DNA of 32,615 bases from Alphaproteobacteria bacterium MarineAlpha3_Bin3 (GCA_002938075.1 PTLK01000003.1:1-32615); one strand, 5' to 3'. Shown: positions 9,500 through 19,194, numbered from the stretch's first letter. Made by a program: numbers and translations. Notes: generated from the sequence alone by a model not told the origin.

Positions 9500-11347
9500 T
9501 CAGGCTTCCGCAGCCCGGACCGCATCCGAAGTCTCGGCCTCTTCGGCGAATTGAAGGTTGTACAGCCGCTGGTAATTGCCGCCTCGGGCTATCAGTTCCA
9601 CGTGAGACCCCTGTTCGATAACGCGCCCCTCGTTAATCACGTATATCAGGTCGGCGCCGGTCACCGTGGACAACCGGTGCGCGATCACCAGGGTCGTCCG
9701 CCCCTGCATCAGTTTGTCCATGGCGGCTTGAATTTGACGTTCGGATTCCGTATCCAGCGCCGAGGTCGCCTCATCCAAAAGAAGAACCGGCGCGTTTTTC
9801 AACATCGCCCGGGCAATGGCAAGACGCTGGCGCTGCCCTCCCGAAAGCTTGATCCCCTGTTCGCCGACCATGGTGTCGTAGCCGTCGGGCAGATCGACAA
9901 TAAAATCGTGGGCGGCGGCGTTTTTTGCCGCCTCGATAATTTCTTCCTCTTCGGCCCCGGCCCGGCCGTAGGCGATATTGGCGCGGACGGTGTCGTCGAA
10001 CAGGGTGATTTCCTGGCTGACCAGGGCGAAGCCGCCAAAAAGCGAAGCGAAGGTAACGTCGCGGACATCGGTGCCGTCGACGATGACGCGGCCTTCATCG
10101 ACATCGTAGAAACGGGGGATCAGGTTGAGGATGGTCGATTTGCCGGCCCCCGAGGCGCCGACCAACGCCACTCTCTTCCCGGCCGGCACCTCCAGAGTGA
10201 TCCGATTCAGGGTCGCCTTTCCGGGCACATAGGAAAAACGGACATCTTCGAGACGGATGTGGCCTTTAACGGAACCCAGATCCATCGCCCCCGGTTTTTC
10301 GAGGATTTCCGGTTCCGTGTCCAGAAGTTGGAACAAGCGCTGCGCCCCAGCCAGCCCTTCCTGAAGGCTGGCGTTTAGATTAGCCAGCCGCTTCATCGGC
10401 TCATAAGCCAGCAGCAGCGCCATGATGAATGAGAAAAACGCGCCCGACGTGGTGGCGCCGTCAATCACCCGGTAGCCGCCGTAAATGATAACGATGCAAA
10501 CCGCCACCCCGCCCAGGGTCTCCATGATCGGGCTAGACAACGCCCGGGTCCGCGCCGATTTGAAATTGAGGCTGAAGATTCTTTCGACGATACCGGCGAT
10601 CCTGCTTTTTTCGTACCCTTCCATGCCATAGGCCTTGACCACCCGGATGCCCTGGAAGGTCTGTTCCAGCAACGTAGTGAACAGGCCCATTTCCTCCTGG
10701 GTGTTGGCCGTGACTTTCCGCATCCGCCGCCCGAGGCGCAGGATCGGCAACGCCGACATGGGGAAAATAAAAATACAGATCGCCGCCAGTTGCCAGTCCT
10801 TGGCGAACATCACCGCTATCAGGCCGACAAGTGACAGCAGGTCCTTGCCGAACCCGGTCAGCACATTCGACACCGCCGTTCGCATCTGATTGATATCCAC
10901 GGTGAAGCGGGAAATCAGGCCTCCCGTCGCGTGGTTGTAGAAAAAGCTCAGGTCCATGCGCGCCAAGTGGGCGAACAGGCGATTCTGGTTATCCGCGATG
11001 ATGCGAAAGCCGACAATGCTCATCAATACCGACTGGCCGTAATTGGCCAGGCCTTTGATAACAAACGTCGCGAACACGACCAAGCCCAGCGGCCACAGCA
11101 TGGCCCGATTTTCGCCAATGAACACCTCGTTGACCACAGGCTCCATCAGCCAGGCGCTGAACGCGGTGGCGGCGGCCATGACTGCCATGCAGACGACGGC
11201 AAGCACGATCCAGCCTAAATAATGACGGATGCATTCCCGCCAAAGCCGACGCATCAGCACATAAGTGGAATCATGCCGTGGCGGATTTTTATCGGTTATG
11301 TCGTTCAAGTTTTGGCAACCCGTGCTTGACGAAGCGGAAATTAACAC
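9500..11347 (-). CDS. ABC transporter, fused permease and ATPase (MsbA-like lipid flippase family)
   Basis: Six-TM-type N-terminus plus VALVGASGAGKSTILNLIPRFYDVDEG (Walker A), KLSGGQRQRLAIARAML (signature), PVLLLDEATSALD (Walker B). Start uncertain (11347 or 11254). Confidence 0.93.
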   Translation of the reverse strand: MLISASSSTGCQNLNDITDKNPPRHDSTYVLMRRLWRECIRHYLGWIVLAVVCMAVMAAATAFSAWLMEPVVNEVFIGENRAMLWPLGLVVFATFVIKGLANYGQSVLMSIVGFRIIADNQNRLFAHLARMDLSFFYNHATGGLISRFTVDINQMRTAVSNVLTGFGKDLLSLVGLIAVMFAKDWQLAAICIFIFPMSALPILRLGRRMRKVTANTQEEMGLFTTLLEQTFQGIRVVKAYGMEGYEKSRIAGIVERIFSLNFKSARTRALSSPIMETLGGVAVCIVIIYGGYRVIDGATTSGAFFSFIMALLLAYEPMKRLANLNASLQEGLAGAQRLFQLLDTEPEILEKPGAMDLGSVKGHIRLEDVRFSYVPGKATLNRITLEVPAGKRVALVGASGAGKSTILNLIPRFYDVDEGRVIVDGTDVRDVTFASLFGGFALVSQEITLFDDTVRANIAYGRAGAEEEEIIEAAKNAAAHDFIVDLPDGYDTMVGEQGIKLSGGQRQRLAIARAMLKNAPVLLLDEATSALDTESERQIQAAMDKLMQGRTTLVIAHRLSTVTGADLIYVINEGRVIEQGSHVELIARGGNYQRLYNLQFAEEAETSDAVRAAEA

Positions 11348-11382
11348 GCGGCAGACCCCGGGGCCAACGTTTGCCCATTTTA

Positions 11383-12726
11383 TCAGCTCCCGGCAACGGT
11401 CATTCCCTCAATCCTGATCGTCGGCGCGTTGGTTCCATACCGGAAAACCAAGTCGTCGGCGACGGTCAAATTCTGGAACATATCCGCCAAGTTCCCGGCA
11501 ATGGTCACTTCAGTGACCGGATAGGCCAATTCACCGTTTTCAATCCAGAACCCGCTGGCGCCCCGACTGTAATCGCCGGTAATGCCGTTAACCCCGAACC
11601 CCATGAGTTCGGTGATATAGAACCCTTCCTTGATGTCGGCCATCAAGGCTTTCGGGGTTACGTCGCCGGCTTCGAGGTAAAGGTTCGTCGTTGACGGCGA
11701 CGGTGGGGACGACGTTCCCCGGGCGGCGTGGCCCGTTGTCTTCAATCCTAGTTGCCGGGCCGAGCGCAGATCCAGGATCCACGTCTTCAGGACGCCGTTC
11801 TCAATAATGTCCATGCGCTTTGTGCCGACGCCTTCTCCGTCGAAGCATTTCGACCGGAGACCGCGACGGCGAAGCGGATCGTCAACAACAGCGACTGAAT
11901 CGGGAAATATTTTCTCTTCCATTTTGTCTTTCAGGAAGGTGGTGCCGCGGGTCACGGAATTACCGTTGATGGCGTTGGCCAAATGGCCAAGCAGCGAGTT
12001 GGCGACCCTGGGATCGTAAACGACGGGGACTTCAGCCGACTGGGCCTTTTGGGGATTCAAGCGGCCGACGGCTTTTTCCCCGGCGCTGAGGCCGATTTCT
12101 TCCGGAGAAGGAAGATCTTCCCCGTAGACGGCGGTGGCATAATCGTAATCACGCTCCATGCCGGCATTCTCGCCGGCGACAACCGAAACGCTGATCGAAT
12201 GGCTGGACCCGGAACAGGTCTGGGCGAAACCGTTGCTGCTGACCATGGCGATATTGTTCCGGCCCCAACCGGCTTCGGCACCCTCGGAATTGGTGACGCC
12301 GGAAACGCCCAGTGCCGCTTCTTCCGCCCTGGCGGCGCGTTCGCTCAACATGTCGCTGTCGGGCTCGGCGTCGTCACAGACTTCCAGATCGGGAAAGTCG
12401 TCGGCCAACTGTTCCGGATCGGCCAGTCCGCAATAGGAATCTTCGGGCACCGATCGGGCCATGGCCACAGCGCGATCCACCAGTTCCTCCAGGGCCGTCT
12501 CGGACGTGTCCGATGACGAAACGATGGCCTGGCGGGAGCCGACGAAAACGCGAAGACCCAGATCGGCCCCTTCCGAGCGTTCCAGGTGTTCCATTTCGCC
12601 CAACCTTTGCGTCAATGAGAGCGACACTCTTTCGACGAAGACGGCATCGGCGCCATCGGCACCGGCTTTCGCGGCCTTATCGATAAGGTCGTGAAGCAGC
12701 GTCAGTGTTCCGTTTTTTTTATTCAT
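11383..12726 (-). CDS. pmbA: TldD/PmbA family protein, TldE (PmbA) subunit
   Basis: SLTQRLGEMEHLERSEGADLGLRVFVGSRQAIVSSSD, GVNGITGDYSRGASGFWIENGELAYPVTEVTIAGNL; lacks the HExxxH motif, as expected for TldE. Confidence 0.94.
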   Translation of the reverse strand: MNKKNGTLTLLHDLIDKAAKAGADGADAVFVERVSLSLTQRLGEMEHLERSEGADLGLRVFVGSRQAIVSSSDTSETALEELVDRAVAMARSVPEDSYCGLADPEQLADDFPDLEVCDDAEPDSDMLSERAARAEEAALGVSGVTNSEGAEAGWGRNNIAMVSSNGFAQTCSGSSHSISVSVVAGENAGMERDYDYATAVYGEDLPSPEEIGLSAGEKAVGRLNPQKAQSAEVPVVYDPRVANSLLGHLANAINGNSVTRGTTFLKDKMEEKIFPDSVAVVDDPLRRRGLRSKCFDGEGVGTKRMDIIENGVLKTWILDLRSARQLGLKTTGHAARGTSSPPSPSTTNLYLEAGDVTPKALMADIKEGFYITELMGFGVNGITGDYSRGASGFWIENGELAYPVTEVTIAGNLADMFQNLTVADDLVFRYGTNAPTIRIEGMTVAGS

Positions 12727-13013
12727 GCGTTTTTTGCCGTTTAGTTATGCGAATCGGGGGAACCTAAATATAGCCCGACGGAGTTATCATGCCGGATAGT
12801 GTCTCCCCAAAAAGTCGAACCGCTTCGTTTGGTTTCGTATGTAACACCTAAAAAAAACATTCAATTTCCTGTGAATAAAGAGTTGTGATGTTGGCGTAAT
12901 GGGAGATAAATATCATTTAAATATAAGTTGTCTGGTTATGATGCGCTGGCACGCTGAACGCAAGCATCGTCCTGGGCGCATCCGTGGTGAATTGACTTCC
13001 TGACGGGAAGGCT

Positions 13014-14891
13014 ATGCCAAGGGTAACAACTTTAAAAGAAGACCCGCCTGAATCCCTTCAGCGTCAAGAACTGGGGTCCGCTGTTGTTCGCTTTGCCGGC
13101 GATTCCGGCGACGGCATGCAGTTCATCGGCAGTCAGTTCACCCAATCGACGGCGCTTTGCGGCAACGATCTCGCCACCTTCCCGGATTTCCCGGCTGAAA
13201 TTCGCGCCCCCGCCGGCACCACGTTCGGGGTATCGGCGTTTCAAATCAATTTCGGCGCCACCGTGATCAAGACCTCCGGCGATGACTGCGATATGGTGGT
13301 TGCCATGAACCCGGCGGCATTGAAGGTCGTGCTGCCAGAACTGAAACTGGCCGGTCTGATTCTCGTCGATAGCGGCACCTTCACCGAAAGAAACCTGCAC
13401 AAGGCGCATTACGACACCAACCCCCTCGAAGACGGAAGCCTGACCCCCTACCGCCTTATCGAACTCGACATATCCGCAATGACCTTGGAGGCGGTAAAGG
13501 AATTCGGCCTCGGCAAAAAAGAGGCGCTTCGCTGCAAGAATATGTGGACGTTGGGGTTAGTCTACTGGATGTACGATCGCGACCGGCAGGTGACCATCGA
13601 CTGGCTGAACGTGAAGTTCACCAACCTGCCCGACCTAGCGGCGGCCAATATCGCGGCGTTGAACGCTGGTCACGCGTTTGGCGAGACGGCTGAAATTCCG
13701 GACGGCGTGCACGGGTTTTCGATCGGCAAGGCGGATATCGCCCCGGGCGAATACCGGACAGTCACAGGCGCAGAGGCACTGTCCTGGGGACTGGTTGCCG
13801 GGGCCAAGCTGGCGGGTTTGAAGATGACGTTCTGTTCATACCCCATTACCCCGGCGTCCTCTTTGCTGCACACCCTTTGCAATCTTATGGATTACGATGT
13901 TGTCACGTTCCAGGCCGAAGACGAAATCGCCGCCGTTTGCACGGCCATCGGCGCGTCCTATGCCGGCTCGTTGGGGATCACGTCCAGCTCCGGCCCCGGG
14001 ATCGCGCTAAAAGCCGAAGCTATAGGTCTTGCCATCAGCGCCGAATTGCCCCTAATCGTGGTCAATTCGCAACGCGCCGGTCCCTCGACCGGGATGCCGA
14101 CGAAGACCGAACAATCAGACCTTCACCAGGCGGTGTTCGGACGCAACGCCGACAGCCCGTTGGTGGTGGTCGCCTCTCGATCGCCGTCTGATTGTTTTGA
14201 CGTCGCCATCGAGGCCGTCCGTCTTTCGGTCAAGTACATGACCCCGGCGATCCTGCTGACCGATGGATATATCGGCAATGCCGCGGAACCCTGGCTGATT
14301 CCCGATTTCGAATCCTTCGAATCATTCCCGGTTGAATTTCGCACCGACCCGGAAGGATACCAGCCCTTTCTCAGAGATGAAAAAACACTGGCCCGGCCCT
14401 GGGCAACCCCCGGAACGCCGGGGCTGGAGCACCGGATCGGCGGCCTGGAAAAGGATTTCGATACCGGTCATATCTCCTATGATTCGGCCAACCACCAGCG
14501 CATGACCGAAATTCGCGTCGCTAAGATCAACGGCATCGCCGACGATATCCCCTTGCAAACGGTCGAAGAAGGAGACGACAAAGGCGAAATGGCCGTCGTT
14601 GGTTGGGGATCGACTTTTGGCCCCATCAATCGCGCCGTCAGCGCCCTCAGGGACGAGGGGGGGAAAGTCTCGCACATTCACATCCGCCACATATGGCCAT
14701 TGCCGAAGAACCTGGGCGATCTGTTGGAAGGCTTCGATCAGGTTCTGGTGCCGGAGTTGAACAAGGGCCAATTGTCGACCGTGCTCAGGAGCCAATACCT
14801 GACGGATGCCCAGACCTTGTCCAAGGTTAGCGGCCAGCCATTTAAGATTTCCGAGATCGAAGCCGCGATCCGCGACAGGCTGGAGAAATGA
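13014..14891 (+). CDS. korA: 2-oxoacid:ferredoxin oxidoreductase alpha subunit (fused gamma-alpha, 2-oxoglutarate type)
   Basis: AVVRFAGDSGDGMQFIGSQFT, FPAEIRAPAGTTFGVSAFQINFG, FCSYPITPASSLLHTLC, SSGPGIALKAEAIGLAISAELPLIVVNSQRAGPSTGMPTKTEQSDL. Confidence 0.93.
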   Translation: MPRVTTLKEDPPESLQRQELGSAVVRFAGDSGDGMQFIGSQFTQSTALCGNDLATFPDFPAEIRAPAGTTFGVSAFQINFGATVIKTSGDDCDMVVAMNPAALKVVLPELKLAGLILVDSGTFTERNLHKAHYDTNPLEDGSLTPYRLIELDISAMTLEAVKEFGLGKKEALRCKNMWTLGLVYWMYDRDRQVTIDWLNVKFTNLPDLAAANIAALNAGHAFGETAEIPDGVHGFSIGKADIAPGEYRTVTGAEALSWGLVAGAKLAGLKMTFCSYPITPASSLLHTLCNLMDYDVVTFQAEDEIAAVCTAIGASYAGSLGITSSSGPGIALKAEAIGLAISAELPLIVVNSQRAGPSTGMPTKTEQSDLHQAVFGRNADSPLVVVASRSPSDCFDVAIEAVRLSVKYMTPAILLTDGYIGNAAEPWLIPDFESFESFPVEFRTDPEGYQPFLRDEKTLARPWATPGTPGLEHRIGGLEKDFDTGHISYDSANHQRMTEIRVAKINGIADDIPLQTVEEGDDKGEMAVVGWGSTFGPINRAVSALRDEGGKVSHIHIRHIWPLPKNLGDLLEGFDQVLVPELNKGQLSTVLRSQYLTDAQTLSKVSGQPFKISEIEAAIRDRLEK

Positions 14892-14892
14892 C

Positions 14893-15921
14893 ATGAATGT
14901 CGTAACGCCGCTCAAGAAACTCACACCGGCCGATTTCGCCACCGATCAGGAAGTCCGCTGGTGCCCCGGCTGTGGCGATTACGCGATCCTGAAGGCGATG
15001 CAACGGACCCTTGTCGACATCGGGGCCACCAAGGAAAACACGGTGTTCATTTCCGGCATCGGCTGTGCCGCTAGGTTCCCTTATTACATGGCCACTTATG
15101 GTTTTCACACCATCCACGGGCGGGCGCCGTCAGTTGGCACCGGCATCAAGCTGGCCAATCCGGATTTGGATGTCTGGGTGATTACCGGCGACGGCGATGC
15201 ATTGTCCATCGGCGGCAACCATCTGCTGCACGTGCTTCGCCGCAACGTGAATTTGCAGGTTTTGTTGTTCAATAACGAAATTTACGGCCTCACCAAGGGT
15301 CAATATTCCCCGACCTCCCGTGCCGGGACCCGTTCACCTTCGACGCCTTTGGGGTCGATTGAAAACCCGGTTTCCGCCGCCGCCCTGGCGCTTGGAGCCG
15401 GCGCCCGGTTTGTCGCCCGCTCCGTGGATACCATGCAAAAGCATTTGCCTGTTATCTTCAAACGCGCCCACGATCACAACGGCACGTCGTTCGTCGAGAT
15501 TTTCCAGAACTGCATCGTCTACAACGACGAGGTGTTCGCGGAATTTACCGCCAAGAACGTCGCCGACGATGCAGAAATCATCCTTGAACACGGCCAGCCC
15601 TTGATTTTCGGAAAGCAGAAAAACCGGGGCCTCAGGGTCAGGTCCGGTTTCATCGAACTGGAAGCCGTGACCATCGGCGAGGACGGAATGACCGAAGAGG
15701 ATATTTTGATCCATGACGAAACCAATCGGGCGCTGGCCGGCATGCTGGCGCTGTTGGAGCCGCCTTCCATGCCCGTCGCCATCGGTGTCCTCTATTGCGA
15801 CCCCGGGTCCAGCTATGAAGACGGCGTCAAGGACCATATGGACGAAGCCCTGAAACATTCTTCAGGCCATGACATCAACGCCCTCTTGAGGCGCGGCCAT
15901 ACCTGGACCATAACCGGCTGA
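14893..15921 (+). CDS. korB: 2-oxoacid:ferredoxin oxidoreductase beta subunit
   Basis: VRWCPGCGDYAILKAM, GIGCAARFPYYM, HTIHGRAPSVGTGIKLANPDLDVWVITGDGDALSIGGNH (TPP box), EIFQNCIVYND. Start trimmed from 14806 to ATG 14893. Confidence 0.94.
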   Translation: MNVVTPLKKLTPADFATDQEVRWCPGCGDYAILKAMQRTLVDIGATKENTVFISGIGCAARFPYYMATYGFHTIHGRAPSVGTGIKLANPDLDVWVITGDGDALSIGGNHLLHVLRRNVNLQVLLFNNEIYGLTKGQYSPTSRAGTRSPSTPLGSIENPVSAAALALGAGARFVARSVDTMQKHLPVIFKRAHDHNGTSFVEIFQNCIVYNDEVFAEFTAKNVADDAEIILEHGQPLIFGKQKNRGLRVRSGFIELEAVTIGEDGMTEEDILIHDETNRALAGMLALLEPPSMPVAIGVLYCDPGSSYEDGVKDHMDEALKHSSGHDINALLRRGHTWTITG

Positions 15922-15948
15922 CGGGTATTAGGCTTCTAAGGAAATACC

Positions 15949-17253
15949 ATGCCGGTCAGCGTTGCAATCATCGGCTCTGGCCCGGCCGGGTTTTATACCG
16001 CGGAGGCGCTTGTTAATTCCGTCGTTGATCTGAGCATCGACTTTATCGAACGGCTGCCGACACCGTTCGGCCTCATCCGGGGCGGAGTCGCCCCTGATCA
16101 CCAAAAGACCAAGAACGTCGCTAAAAAGTACGAAAAAACGGCGTTGATGGATCAGGTGTGCTTCTACGGCAACGTCGATGTCGGACGTGACGTAAGCTTG
16201 GCGGAGCTTCGGGGAATCTATGACGCCGTGGTCCTCGCCATCGGCGCCCCCCGGGACCGGAAAATGAATATCCCCGGCGAGGACAAAACCGGGATCTTCG
16301 GTTCCGCCGATTTTGTCGGTTGGTACAACGGCCATCCCGATTTTCGCGACCTCGATCCGGATTTGAACCTATCCGCGGCGGCCGTCATCGGCGTCGGCAA
16401 CGTCGCCATCGACGTCGCCAGACTTCTCGTCCGTACCAGGAATGAGTTGGCCCGCGGCGATATTCCCGATTACGCGGAAAAGGCCATCCTCGATTCGCCC
16501 ATCGATGATGTTTATATCTTCGGCCGTCGCGGCCCGGTGGAAGCCAAGTTTACCAATGTCGAACTGCGCGAAATGGGTAAGCTCGAACAATCGGTTCCCC
16601 AGGTTAAGGCCGAGGTCCTCCCGGACGGAGTCGGCGATCTAGAGGACAGGGAAAAACGGCTGAAGGAACGCAATCTAGCGACGCTCCGGGAATTCGCCGG
16701 GCGCCAGCCTGATGAACTGCCGAAGCGGGTCCATTTCGAATTCTATGCGTCGCCGGCGGAGATCCTGGGCGGGGACCGGGTCGAGGGGTTGAGGTTGGAA
16801 CGCACCCGGATCGAGGACGGCCGCGCTGTCGGAACAGGGGAATTTTTCGACATCGAATGCGGTTTGGTCGTCGCCGCCATCGGCTACCGATCCGACCCCT
16901 TGGAAGGCGCGCCCTTCGATGAAAAAAAGGGGATTGTCCCCAATGACGACGGCCGCGTCGATGACGGGCTTTACGCCGTCGGTTGGATCAAACGCGGCCC
17001 TACCGGGGTGATTTCAACAAACCGGCCGGACGGTGTTGCCGTTGCCGGGCATATCATCGATGATTGTTGCGAGGGCGGCAAAGCGGGACGCGAAGCGTTC
17101 GAAAAGATTCTGAAGGAACGCAACGTTCGATTCGTCAGCTATGATGATTGGAAGAAGATTGAGGCCGCGGAAATCGAAAATGCCAAGGGCGAACATCCGA
17201 GAAAGAAATTCGTCACCGTAAAAGAGATGCTGGACGTTCTTGACCGTCCATAA
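15949..17253 (+). CDS. FAD-dependent ferredoxin/adrenodoxin--NADP+ reductase-like (FprA type)
   Basis: VAIIGSGPAGFYTAEALV, RLPTPFGLIRGGVAPDHQKTKNVAKKYEKT, VIGVGNVAIDVARLLVRT, VAAIGYRSDPLEG, YAVGWIKRGPTGVISTNRPDG. Confidence 0.9.
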   Translation: MPVSVAIIGSGPAGFYTAEALVNSVVDLSIDFIERLPTPFGLIRGGVAPDHQKTKNVAKKYEKTALMDQVCFYGNVDVGRDVSLAELRGIYDAVVLAIGAPRDRKMNIPGEDKTGIFGSADFVGWYNGHPDFRDLDPDLNLSAAAVIGVGNVAIDVARLLVRTRNELARGDIPDYAEKAILDSPIDDVYIFGRRGPVEAKFTNVELREMGKLEQSVPQVKAEVLPDGVGDLEDREKRLKERNLATLREFAGRQPDELPKRVHFEFYASPAEILGGDRVEGLRLERTRIEDGRAVGTGEFFDIECGLVVAAIGYRSDPLEGAPFDEKKGIVPNDDGRVDDGLYAVGWIKRGPTGVISTNRPDGVAVAGHIIDDCCEGGKAGREAFEKILKERNVRFVSYDDWKKIEAAEIENAKGEHPRKKFVTVKEMLDVLDRP

Positions 17254-17285
17254 ATCAATAAAAACAGAACAGGGAAAGACCGACC

Positions 17286-17711
17286 ATGTCCGACGATACC
17301 TATGCTGGCGATCTCGCGCCCAAGCAGACGTGGGAGATGCTGGCCGAAAACCCGAAGGCCCGACTGGTGGATGTGCGCACCGACGCGGAGTTCGCCTATG
17401 TGGGAAACCCCGATCTTTCCGGCCTCGGCAAGGAAGTGATTCGCGTTTACTGGCAGGTTTTCCCGGACATGGACGTCAACCCGGATTTCGTGGACCAAGT
17501 CGCCGCTGGCGGCATCGGCAAGGATACGCCGTTATTGTTCATATGCCGGTCGGGCGTGCGTTCCCGTTACGCCGCCGAGGCGATGACCGCCGCCGGATTC
17601 CAGGAATGCTACAACGTCGCAGGCGGCTTCGAAGGCGATCCGGACGATCAAGGCCACCGCGGCACCGTCAATGGCTGGAAGGTGGACGGCCTGCCCTGGC
17701 GGCAGAGATAA
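17286..17711 (+). CDS. Rhodanese-like domain protein
   Basis: ARLVDVRTDAEFAYVGNPDL...PLLFICRSGVRSRYAAEAMTAAGFQECYNVAGGFEGDPD; CRSGVRS active-site loop. Confidence 0.92.
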   Translation: MSDDTYAGDLAPKQTWEMLAENPKARLVDVRTDAEFAYVGNPDLSGLGKEVIRVYWQVFPDMDVNPDFVDQVAAGGIGKDTPLLFICRSGVRSRYAAEAMTAAGFQECYNVAGGFEGDPDDQGHRGTVNGWKVDGLPWRQR

Positions 17712-17721
17712 GCCGACCGTA

Positions 17722-18927
17722 TTACTTTCCCAAAGCCGTTAAGGCCCGATCCAGATCTTCCTTAATGTCTTCGGCGTCTTCCAGGCCCACCGACAAGCGG
17801 ACAAGTCCTTCGGTGATGTTCAGGTCCGCCCTTTCCTCCGGGCTTAGGCGCTGATGGGTCGTCGTCGCCGGATGGGTGGCCAGGCTTTTGGCGTCGCCCA
17901 GATTATTGGCAATATCGATCAGCCCCAGCGCATTCAGGAAGCGGAAGGCCGCTTCCTTGCCGCCGTCGATGTCGAACGAAACCATGGTTCCGCCGTCGCC
18001 CATTTGCGCCATGGCGAGGTCATGCTGCGGGTGGTCCTTGTTCCCGGGGTAGTTGACCCGGGTGATTTCCTTCCGATTGCTCAAAAAACCGGCCACGGCG
18101 TGGGCGTTTTCACAATGGCGCTGAACCCGGATATCCAGGGTCTCCAGCCCCTTCAACATGACCCAGGCATTGAACGGGCTTAAACTCGGCCCGGTGTGAC
18201 GAAAGAACGGGGTCAAGTCGTTTTCGATGAAGTCGGTGTCGTTGGTGAGGATCGCGCCGCCGAGGGTGCGGCCCTGCCCGTCGATGTGCTTGGTGGCCGA
18301 ATACATGACGATATCGGCGCCCAGTTCCAACGGCCTTTGCAGTATCGGCGTCGCGAACACATTATCGACGATAATCTTGGCTCCCGCTTCGTGGGCCAAA
18401 TCGCTGACCGCTTGAATGTCGATGATTTCAAGGACCGGGTTGGACGGCGTCTCCAAAAACACGCACTGGGTTTCGGTCGACAGCGCGGCCTTCCATTCTT
18501 CCAGGTCAATGCCGTCGACGAGGACGGTTTCGATACCGAATTTAGGAAGCTGTTCGGCAATGATGTAAAGGCACGACCCGAACAGCGCCCTGGAAGAGAC
18601 AACCCGGTCCCCGGCCTTGAGCTGGCTCGCCAGCGCGGCAAACACCGCCGCCATGCCGGTCGCCGTCGAAACGCAGGTCTCCGCTCCCTCCAAGAGCGCC
18701 AGGCGCTTTTCGAACATCGTCACGGTCGGGTTGGCGTAGCGCGAATACATGTAGCGCTGTTTTTCGCCCTTGAAGGCCTGCTCGGCTTCTTCGGCCGACT
18801 CGTAAACGTAGCCGGACGTCAGAAACAGTCCTTCGCTGGTTTCGCCAAACGCCGAGCGCTCCGTCCCACCCCGGACAAGCCGGGTGCTTTGGCGCCAATT
18901 TGCCGGATCAGATTTCTTGCCACCCAT
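17722..18927 (-). CDS. metZ: O-succinylhomoserine sulfhydrylase
   Basis: TRLVRGGTERSAFGETSEGLFLTSGYVYESAEEAEQAF, YSRYANPTVTMFEKRLALLEGAE, MYSATKHIDGQGRTLGGA (PLP lysine), LVRLSVGLEDAEDIKEDLDRAL. Start trimmed to MGGKK (18927), preceded by GGAGG. Confidence 0.94.
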   Translation of the reverse strand: MGGKKSDPANWRQSTRLVRGGTERSAFGETSEGLFLTSGYVYESAEEAEQAFKGEKQRYMYSRYANPTVTMFEKRLALLEGAETCVSTATGMAAVFAALASQLKAGDRVVSSRALFGSCLYIIAEQLPKFGIETVLVDGIDLEEWKAALSTETQCVFLETPSNPVLEIIDIQAVSDLAHEAGAKIIVDNVFATPILQRPLELGADIVMYSATKHIDGQGRTLGGAILTNDTDFIENDLTPFFRHTGPSLSPFNAWVMLKGLETLDIRVQRHCENAHAVAGFLSNRKEITRVNYPGNKDHPQHDLAMAQMGDGGTMVSFDIDGGKEAAFRFLNALGLIDIANNLGDAKSLATHPATTTHQRLSPEERADLNITEGLVRLSVGLEDAEDIKEDLDRALTALGK

Positions 18928-18961
18928 GGAGGCGTCCTCCGTTTCACCTCGGACCGGCATG

Positions 18962-18992
18962 AAAAAAGCCCCAACCGCTGGGGGTCAGGGCT
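18962..18992 (-). terminator. Rho-independent terminator between SAM-II aptamer and metZ
   Basis: Minus strand AGCCCTGACCCCCAGCGGTTGGGGCTTTTTT: GC-rich hairpin (CCCC/GGGG or AGCCC/GGGCT) followed by T6. Confidence 0.75.
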
Positions 18993-18997
18993 CCGAT

Positions 18998-19062
18998 GGC
19001 TCCGACCTTTTAGCGGGCTTTTTTAACGTGGGCGCAAGCCGGTCGACCAAATCACCACGTAA
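18998..19062 (-). promoter_or_regulatory. SAM-II (metA-type) riboswitch aptamer
   Basis: Minus strand ACGTGGTGATTTGGTCGACCGGCTTGCGCCCACGTTAAAAAAGCCCGCTAAAAGGTCGG. Contains P1 ACGTGG/CCCACGT, the GTGATTTGG and CCGGCTTGC...CCACGTTAAA.AAG..GCTAAA consensus blocks, and pseudoknot CGACC/GGTCG. Confidence 0.9.
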
Positions 19063-19194
19063 CAGCGGAAAATAAAGCCCTGTCGCCCGGAAAGGTCAAG
19101 AACAATTTTTAATTGGGAGATAGTCAATTTCATAGAAGCCATCGCCTTTCGGCAGGAAACTCCCTATATAAATGTCTTAACAAAGGACGATCTC

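Noticed and set aside
8861-10378. 505-aa plus-strand ORF opposite DUF374 and the MsbA-like transporter
   Set aside because: Antisense open frame of a GC-rich genome; the minus strand encodes two clear families with intact motifs, and the product resembles nothing recognisable.
12727-13013. AT-rich 287-bp intergenic region upstream of korA as an ncRNA or FNR/CRP site
   Set aside because: Contains ATTTAAAT and a TGTGA half-site, but no complete TTGAT-N4-ATCAA or CRP dyad and no convincing structured RNA by eye.
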